From IMG/VR virus record IMGVR_UViG_3300021963_000571, positions 1 through 26,150 of that record: DNA of 26,150 nucleotides. One strand, 5' to 3'. Below the pieces are notes generated by a model. It made no database searches, was not told the origin of the DNA, and was given only the letters and a program-made list of their open reading frames with translations. The DNA is from a virus. The stretch's first letter is position 1. Every line of letters starts with the position of its first letter. The position numbers and the translations under genes were made by a program. This document shows, piece by piece, positions 1 to 4,890 of this stretch.

Positions 1-273
1 GACGCTATCGGGCAAGCCTATGACTAGATTGTTGTTTGCAAAGGATACTTGCACCTCACTGGTGGTCCCACTTACCGTATGGTCTTCCCACTGGCTTGTT
101 ACCTCATTATACACAAATATTGCATTATTTGGTGATTCAGTAACGTTAACGTCCAGCAGCTTACTTAAACGGCTGAAGTCGTAGATCGCCGATTTTAGTG
201 TAAATGGCGCATCTGATGTAAGAACGGTATCACGTTTGTTTACCGTAATAACTTGTGCTAAGGACGTTGCCAT
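1..273 (-). CDS. Partial hypothetical virion protein (5' end, runs off window)
   Basis: An open frame of 91 codons runs without a stop from an ATG at 273 down to base 1, so only the N-terminus is present. It begins MATSLAQVITVNKRDTVLTS and continues with a beta-rich, Asn/Val-rich segment (for example NNAIFVYNE and QWEDHTVSG). The preceding gene ends in two in-frame stops (TAATAA) directly before this ATG, which fixes the start and suggests coupled expression. I do not recognise the family. Its place after a BppU-like protein and downstream of a late promoter suggests another virion structural protein, but this is inferred from neighbours only. Confidence 0.8.
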   Translation of the reverse strand, partial: MATSLAQVITVNKRDTVLTSDAPFTLKSAIYDFSRLSKLLDVNVTESPNNAIFVYNEVTSQWEDHTVSGTTSEVQVSFANNNLVIGLPDSV

Positions 274-276
274 TTA

Positions 277-606
277 TTATCTCGTAACGTTTGGATTGAC
301 AGTAACTGTTCCTTCAAAAACTCGAGAAATGGTGCCCGATGAATCGGTGAGTTCTACATCATAAAGATAGCGACCAGCAGATACGTTACCAGTTGCATTT
401 GCCGTTAGAGATAAAGTAATAGTACCGTTGGCACCACCAAGCTGTACTGCAAGCGCAGTTGCAGTAGAGGATGTGTAGTGTTTGCGCATTTGGGCGGAAC
501 CAGTATAACTTGATAAGTCAATAAAGTTACCATCAGGATCGGTGAGGGTAACAGTACTATTCCAGGTGGCGCCTTGATCGATAACTAAATTTGCTTTTGT
601 TGCCAT
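277..606 (-). CDS. Small virion protein, BppU N-terminal-like beta domain
   Basis: A 109-residue protein with one compact beta-rich domain. It opens with NLVIDQGATWNSTVTLTDPD and closes with GRYLYDVELTD followed by FEGTVTVNPNVTR. The pattern of an acid-Gln-Gly-(aromatic) start, a DxxGN turn, an LS-x-Y segment and a YLYDVE near the end is what I know from BppU N-terminal-like (baseplate upper protein) domains, which attach receptor-binding proteins to phage baseplates. The family call is from memory and is moderate; the CDS itself is firm. The ATG lies 24 nt downstream of a perfect TATAAATA late promoter, making this the first gene of a new transcript. A weak Shine-Dalgarno (TTGGAAA) sits before the ATG. 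It ends in TAATAA just before the next gene. Confidence 0.85.
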   Translation of the reverse strand: MATKANLVIDQGATWNSTVTLTDPDGNFIDLSSYTGSAQMRKHYTSSTATALAVQLGGANGTITLSLTANATGNVSAGRYLYDVELTDSSGTISRVFEGTVTVNPNVTR

Positions 607-630
607 CTAATTTCCAAGGTTATATAGTCT

Positions 631-638
631 TATTTATA
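631..638 (-). promoter_or_regulatory. T4-type late promoter TATAAATA
   Basis: The minus strand reads TATAAATA here, identical to the T4 late promoter consensus used by the gp55 sigma factor with the gp45 clamp. It lies in one of the few true intergenic gaps (607-648), between the collagen-modification gene and the 109-residue protein, with 24 nt from the element to the ATG at 606. I found no other perfect copy in an intergenic position in this window, which suggests that the genes upstream share a transcript and that a new late transcript begins here. No GC-rich terminator hairpin is visible in the same gap. Confidence 0.75.
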
Positions 639-648
639 TTACCCAAGA

Positions 649-2625
649 TTAATTGATATCGCCTTTATAGCGAGAGGTCCAGATAGTGAGGCTGTATTTT
701 GTGCCTGAAGTTAGTTTCAACGACTCATGGCCATGGGTAACCTGGCCTGGCCATACAATGACCTCTCCTGCTTGCATACCCATATTAGAAAACCTCTGTC
801 TATTAAACACCAGTTCACCACCTTCGTAATCTTCATTCAACTTAATTGAACCTGAAATTAAAGATGCATCATGATGACACGGTAGACTATCTTGGGTATC
901 AGTTGAGTATTTAATGATAAACATATCTCTGATTCCGTATACACTTAGAGGAAACCAGTGTGCTTCAGCCTGTGGTACTACCCATTTCATAAACTTATCA
1001 GATATCTCCATGAAAAGGGAAGGGTCGATATCCTTAATTCTTGCCTCTTGTCCAGGGAACTTATCACCAGGCATAGTTTTCCAAACCCCAGTTTCTTCTG
1101 CTCTCTTAATCAGATAATCGCAATCGATCTTGGTAAGGAAAGAGAATCCTAGTATCTCATCACCTAGTTTTTCTAATGGTACCGTAGTATCAAATTCTAA
1201 CTGCTTTACAAACAACGAACGATAGGTGTTCTTAAGAAAGGTCTTTTGTGCCTCTCCCCCATTACCATGAAGTATACAAGGACATACATTGGTCTTATTG
1301 TTGTAAATCTGCTTAAATTTTTGTTTAACCATTATCTCAATATCTGCTTCAGCCCCAGCCACACATTGAAAGATATAGCTTTCGTAGTCTAATTTAATAT
1401 TGATTTTTTTCTTAAAATGATATTGATCAATAAATTTATTCTGAAGATAAAATTGATCATCTACCCCTGGGTCATCCTCTAATAAGGCTTTGATTGCCCA
1501 TGCATATCCGATGTAAAGGCCGCTATTTAAGTATCTGTATGGGGTAGATGATTCAGGAAAGTGATGGGCAATATTATCATCTGGCCAACATGTTTTTTCA
1601 GCAGCGAACAAAGCATCACAATTAAACGATCTGAATCTATTTACGATGGTATTTAAATCGTCATTAATAAACACATCATATCCGTCAAGGAAGAGAATTA
1701 TGCTTTCATCTTCTACTTCTTCTAAATATTTTCTAACTAATTTTAACTTTTGACCGCCGCCGGCGCCGGTCATATCTCCCCCTACCCATTTAACACCTCG
1801 TCCAATATTAGAAACATTAATATTAAATTTACTGGCTGATTCTTTGAGCATGTAAGACCTGCTCTCATCCGTAGCCACAGTAAGGGCGTGAAGGCTTGAA
1901 TTTAATACTCTACCTGATTCTATATCTGACCCTAGTATTTCTCTAGATTCTTGTCTGAAAGGTCTAGTATCTTCATACGCAATAGCCTTAAAGAACCCAA
2001 TACCAGAGTAATATGATTGAGCCTGAACTAATACTGATTTTATTGCCGGGTTAGTTGTTATGGTATGCTTTGTATGATCTACTCCAAGCATCATAGGAAT
2101 AAACTCATCCACCGGTATAATAAGTTCGTTAAACCTGGATTCTATTAACTTCGCAGCACCACCGGGGCTTATAATATAGGATGAACAGAGGTATGGATAA
2201 TGGGGGATGGAGAGGTCTGAAAGTATAACCTTCTTATTTGGCATCATTTCTGTATGATCCAAATAAACCATATCGAAACTTCTTAATAGTCCTTTTGCGT
2301 GATCTAAATCAAAATTGCTTTCAGGTAAGAAAACTACATCATCTTCTAATACTAAAATAGGCTCGTCTAGCTCAACACATTTTTTCCACAGGTTGTAGTG
2401 AGAAATAGCACACGCTATCTCATTCAAAGTCATACGTCTGTTTAGAAGCGGGTCGACCCACTCCTTACAGATATCGAATCCCATATCTCGAACCTGACCG
2501 TAAGTCAGTTTATAGCCATTTACTGCAGGAAACCTTTCCCAATCAAATTCATATTCATTAAGTTGGGTAGTTAGCTTATCTAACCTGTCTTTACGCTGCT
2601 CTAAATTTATAATAAATGTTTTCAT
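649..2625 (-). CDS. Three-domain collagen-lysine modifier: GT25 + PLOD-type GT + lysyl hydroxylase-like 2OG-Fe(II) dioxygenase
   Basis: A 658-residue fusion. Residues 1-215 look like GT25 (procollagen galactosyltransferase/LPS type): FIINLEQRKDRL at the N-terminus, FPAVNG, the NEIACAISHYNLW block and the acidic VLEDDVVF motif (E94-D95-D96). Residues 245-470 match the PLOD/LH3 glycosyltransferase domain: WVGGDMTGAGGGQK, LFLDGYDVFI (D314, D317), AAEKTCWPD, YRYLNSGLYIG, VDDQFY, SYIFQ and LHGNGG. Residues 485-655 form a 2OG-Fe(II) dioxygenase with HxD at H584/D586, DYEGGE, and VTHGHES with the distal His most likely H633; K643 sits where LH3 has the 2OG-binding Arg. In animals these activities turn X-Lys-Gly into glucosyl-galactosyl-hydroxylysine. 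No signal peptide or membrane segment, so it should act in the host cytoplasm. Its ATG overlaps the preceding thioredoxin-like gene (ATGA), and a collagen-like fibre lies in the same run of genes. Domain calls are strong; activity and substrate are inferred. Confidence 0.93.
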   Translation of the reverse strand: MKTFIINLEQRKDRLDKLTTQLNEYEFDWERFPAVNGYKLTYGQVRDMGFDICKEWVDPLLNRRMTLNEIACAISHYNLWKKCVELDEPILVLEDDVVFLPESNFDLDHAKGLLRSFDMVYLDHTEMMPNKKVILSDLSIPHYPYLCSSYIISPGGAAKLIESRFNELIIPVDEFIPMMLGVDHTKHTITTNPAIKSVLVQAQSYYSGIGFFKAIAYEDTRPFRQESREILGSDIESGRVLNSSLHALTVATDESRSYMLKESASKFNINVSNIGRGVKWVGGDMTGAGGGQKLKLVRKYLEEVEDESIILFLDGYDVFINDDLNTIVNRFRSFNCDALFAAEKTCWPDDNIAHHFPESSTPYRYLNSGLYIGYAWAIKALLEDDPGVDDQFYLQNKFIDQYHFKKKINIKLDYESYIFQCVAGAEADIEIMVKQKFKQIYNNKTNVCPCILHGNGGEAQKTFLKNTYRSLFVKQLEFDTTVPLEKLGDEILGFSFLTKIDCDYLIKRAEETGVWKTMPGDKFPGQEARIKDIDPSLFMEISDKFMKWVVPQAEAHWFPLSVYGIRDMFIIKYSTDTQDSLPCHHDASLISGSIKLNEDYEGGELVFNRQRFSNMGMQAGEVIVWPGQVTHGHESLKLTSGTKYSLTIWTSRYKGDIN

Positions 2626-2960
2626 GTTAACGTCTCACTGGTAGTGTGCTTACTATCAATCCAATCTTCAAACAATCTATCCACATACTTAATACTTTCA
2701 GGTAACCCCCCTGCCTCTCTCTCCCTTATCCCGCGATGATAGAGGGTAATACTAGGAAATACAGGTGGTGCAAAAAGCGGTAGTTCGTCTAATTCTAATG
2801 TAAGAAAAGAAATAGAAGGGTATTTTGGTTCTAATTGCTCAATATAGTTCAAGAAAACAGCACAATTATTGCAGTCCTTATTAGATATAGTAATAGCAAA
2901 TAATGACTTATCATCATTTAAAACTATATTGCTAATTTCATTGTAATTCAAATTTTTCAT
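2622..2960 (-). CDS. Thioredoxin-fold protein with CNNC motif
   Basis: A 112-residue protein with thioredoxin-fold features: a beta strand (SLFAITISN) leading into a CxxC at C30-N-N-C33 (KDCNNCAVFLNYIEQL), a second strand (ISFLTLELDE), and the cis-proline strand VFPSITLYHRG with P69, followed by a C-terminal helix. The CxxC indicates possible dithiol/disulfide or reductase activity, although the usual WCGPC is not present. It ends in a 4-nt ATGA overlap with the PLOD-like gene, the tightest possible coupling to it. A GGA Shine-Dalgarno lies 7 nt upstream of its ATG. Thioredoxin-like proteins are common in phages, but an LH-type enzyme beside a thioredoxin-fold protein recalls animal prolyl 4-hydroxylase, whose beta subunit is PDI. 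That parallel is speculative. Confidence 0.88.
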   Translation of the reverse strand: MKNLNYNEISNIVLNDDKSLFAITISNKDCNNCAVFLNYIEQLEPKYPSISFLTLELDELPLFAPPVFPSITLYHRGIREREAGGLPESIKYVDRLFEDWIDSKHTTSETLT

Positions 2961-2980
2961 AATTTATCCAAAAATAATAG

Positions 2981-4510
2981 TTAAGCAAGCCCGAAAACAT
3001 TACTCCAAGCCGGTACACAGTATCTTACAGTAGCTGCTAGAACGAAGCCCGCTGTGCATCCCCAGCCCCAGTACATGCGCGCCCCCCACCCTACCGTAGT
3101 AGTAACGTCTGTATATTCGTATGGTGCACCATTTCTAAAACCAAAAGAGTTGCCTGTTGCATTACTTTTAACTCTCCAATTACCTACCTGCCCGGTATAA
3201 TTATTAGGATCCGTCATTGCCTGCATATGCCCAGCCGCTGTACCTGACGGTAGTAGCGCACCGAGAGCTTGAAATGTTGGGTATTGATATGCCTGTGGGG
3301 TATTGACGTTTGTCATATCCGTCCACCCAGCCGGGCATCCATCAGCAGAAGCATATGCCGGGCTACTACCACCGCTAACACAAGGCCCGAGCCCGTTAAT
3401 CGTACCTAAACCCGCAGTCGTTCTGTATACTTGCTCACCCACATTCTTGATACGAATAAACTCATCCCTACCTACTGTAAATGTACATGCACCTTTTCCT
3501 ACCGGGCTAGTAACTCCTGGTATTACTACTTGCCCACCGGAATGATTGGCCCCGCTAAATCCAAGTCCTGTGTCAAGCGAGGTTCCTGAACTTGATGAAC
3601 TCCATCTAGATCTATGCTTTGGCATATGCTTTATTTGTATATCAATTATACCAGGATTTTCTTGATAAAAATACATCTCCCACTCTATAAGGTTATCATT
3701 AGTTGCGGATATTGTTTCTTCTGCATACCCTGTATTCCCGGTACCTCTAAAATAAACTATAAAAATACCAGATGCCGAGCCGGTGCGACCGGTCCCGGAT
3801 TCCTGCCGATACTTAACCAAATTACTTGAATTATCTCCTGATCCTATACATATCTTAGGTAGGTTGGGGTTATTAAAACTTATACCAGCATACGTAGTTG
3901 AACCTTCGCCAAACGTAACATAACTATTTGTACCTACATGTATGGAGGTGTAATGGTTTGGACCAAATGCAACAGCCCACGGCAAGTTTATTGTATAAAA
4001 CCCATCATCTGCACCCCCAGATGTCCTGGTGGCTGTTGTAAAGTACTGGGCGTTTGTGAAGCTGTTATGAAATAGTTCTGTAGGAGTGTATGGTGCCGAT
4101 CCTGATCCAGGAACTGGTAATTTGCGGGCGGTCAGTCTAACTCCTGGAAATTTCGTGCTGGTGGCTGCGGTAATTTGAGGGTATACAGGATCTTCAGCAG
4201 TAGGTCCTTTTCTGTACTCTATACCATCTTGATTTATAATGTAAGAGCTGTTAAATACAGATGCTCTTTCAGCAGCAGATCTCAGCGGTAAAAATATAGG
4301 ATTAAATACATCTGATTTACCTTTAAGCTGAAGAAATCTATCGTCCCTAGGATCAGTACTTGTACCAAGATCAAATACTGAACTCACCTCACTTGCGTAC
4401 ACAGATGCACTTAAACCTTGAGGGGCCTGGCCAGCACCATCATATAGGTTTTGAAAGGCTGGGTAGGTATCACTTGCATCTAAATCTGTATTAACAAGAG
4501 CATAGGTCAT
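2981..4510 (-). CDS. Adhesin-like virion protein, six cysteines
   Basis: A 509-residue protein between the two thioredoxin-like genes. Residues about 150-300 contain a beta domain (INLPWAVAFGPNHYTSIHVG, NSYVTFGEGSTTY, NPNLPKICIGSGDNS, IEWEMYFYQENPGIIDIQI) of a kind I know from fibre or adhesin proteins of marine phages, with a resemblance to NIDO-like surface domains. The C-terminal third is Gly/aromatic rich (TTVGWGARMYWGWGC) and could be the distal receptor-binding tip. Six cysteines (221, 342, 377, 392, 485, 498) are unusual next to the cysteine-poor baseplate proteins, and disulfides are possible. No signal peptide is present. Start: ATG overlapping the TAA of the preceding gene by 1 nt, with GGGAG upstream. 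A host-recognition role is inferred from position and composition. Confidence 0.82.
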   Translation of the reverse strand: MTYALVNTDLDASDTYPAFQNLYDGAGQAPQGLSASVYASEVSSVFDLGTSTDPRDDRFLQLKGKSDVFNPIFLPLRSAAERASVFNSSYIINQDGIEYRKGPTAEDPVYPQITAATSTKFPGVRLTARKLPVPGSGSAPYTPTELFHNSFTNAQYFTTATRTSGGADDGFYTINLPWAVAFGPNHYTSIHVGTNSYVTFGEGSTTYAGISFNNPNLPKICIGSGDNSSNLVKYRQESGTGRTGSASGIFIVYFRGTGNTGYAEETISATNDNLIEWEMYFYQENPGIIDIQIKHMPKHRSRWSSSSSGTSLDTGLGFSGANHSGGQVVIPGVTSPVGKGACTFTVGRDEFIRIKNVGEQVYRTTAGLGTINGLGPCVSGGSSPAYASADGCPAGWTDMTNVNTPQAYQYPTFQALGALLPSGTAAGHMQAMTDPNNYTGQVGNWRVKSNATGNSFGFRNGAPYEYTDVTTTVGWGARMYWGWGCTAGFVLAATVRYCVPAWSNVFGLA

Positions 4511-4890
4511 TATTGATCAACTCCCTCTCCGCCCCTTATCTCTCCTATTAAGGTAGGACCAAAGGACATATTAGCTGTATTAATATTAGCATTAAGGGCT
4601 GATAGTAATGAACTAACCTCCACCCCCACCGCTACTGCAAACTCACTTGTCTTAATACCGCCTTTAAAAATTGTAACAGCCGGTAGGTGCTGGATGGCAA
4701 ATATAGGAGGTGTACTACCTACATCAACTTTAAAGAGAGTAGCATTATTAATAACAGCATCATCAAGGCTACCTATCAGCTGAACTTGTGCTTCATCGGT
4801 AGCACAGTAAGTAAACACTACATCATTTTTATCAGTATCTTTACTGTTATTAATATTAGTATTAAGTTGAGAGACACTTAACGATTTCAT
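4510..4890 (-). CDS. Degenerate thioredoxin-fold protein (single Cys)
   Basis: A 126-residue protein. The strand DVVFTYCATDEAQVQLIG occupies the place of the thioredoxin active site but has only C29; the resolving cysteine is absent (CATDE). Later come a strand (TLFKVDVGS) and the typical cis-proline strand HLPAVTIFKGGIKTSEFAV with P70, then a C-terminal helix. A further Gly-rich tail (residues 108-126) extends beyond the fold. It resembles the CNNC protein two genes downstream, mainly in the cis-Pro strand, and may be a divergent paralogue or a binding version of the fold. It overlaps the collagen-like fibre gene (ATGA) and the adhesin gene (TAATG), with GAGG about 8 nt before its ATG. A redox role is unlikely without CxxC; a chaperone or assembly role is a guess. 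Confidence 0.8.
   Translation of the reverse strand: MKSLSVSQLNTNINNSKDTDKNDVVFTYCATDEAQVQLIGSLDDAVINNATLFKVDVGSTPPIFAIQHLPAVTIFKGGIKTSEFAVAVGVEVSSLLSALNANINTANMSFGPTLIGEIRGGEGVDQ

Noticed and set aside
694-876. Calling the dioxygenase a prolyl 4-hydroxylase for the collagen fibre
   Set aside because: K643 would fit, but the fibre's Gly-X-Y runs contain no proline and the fused middle domain is PLOD-type, so lysine is the better substrate guess.
649-2625. Calling the gene an LPS glycosyltransferase only
   Set aside because: GT25 also includes LPS enzymes, but this explains just the first third; the PLOD-type and dioxygenase domains and the neighbouring collagen favour protein modification. 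LPS as an extra substrate cannot be excluded.
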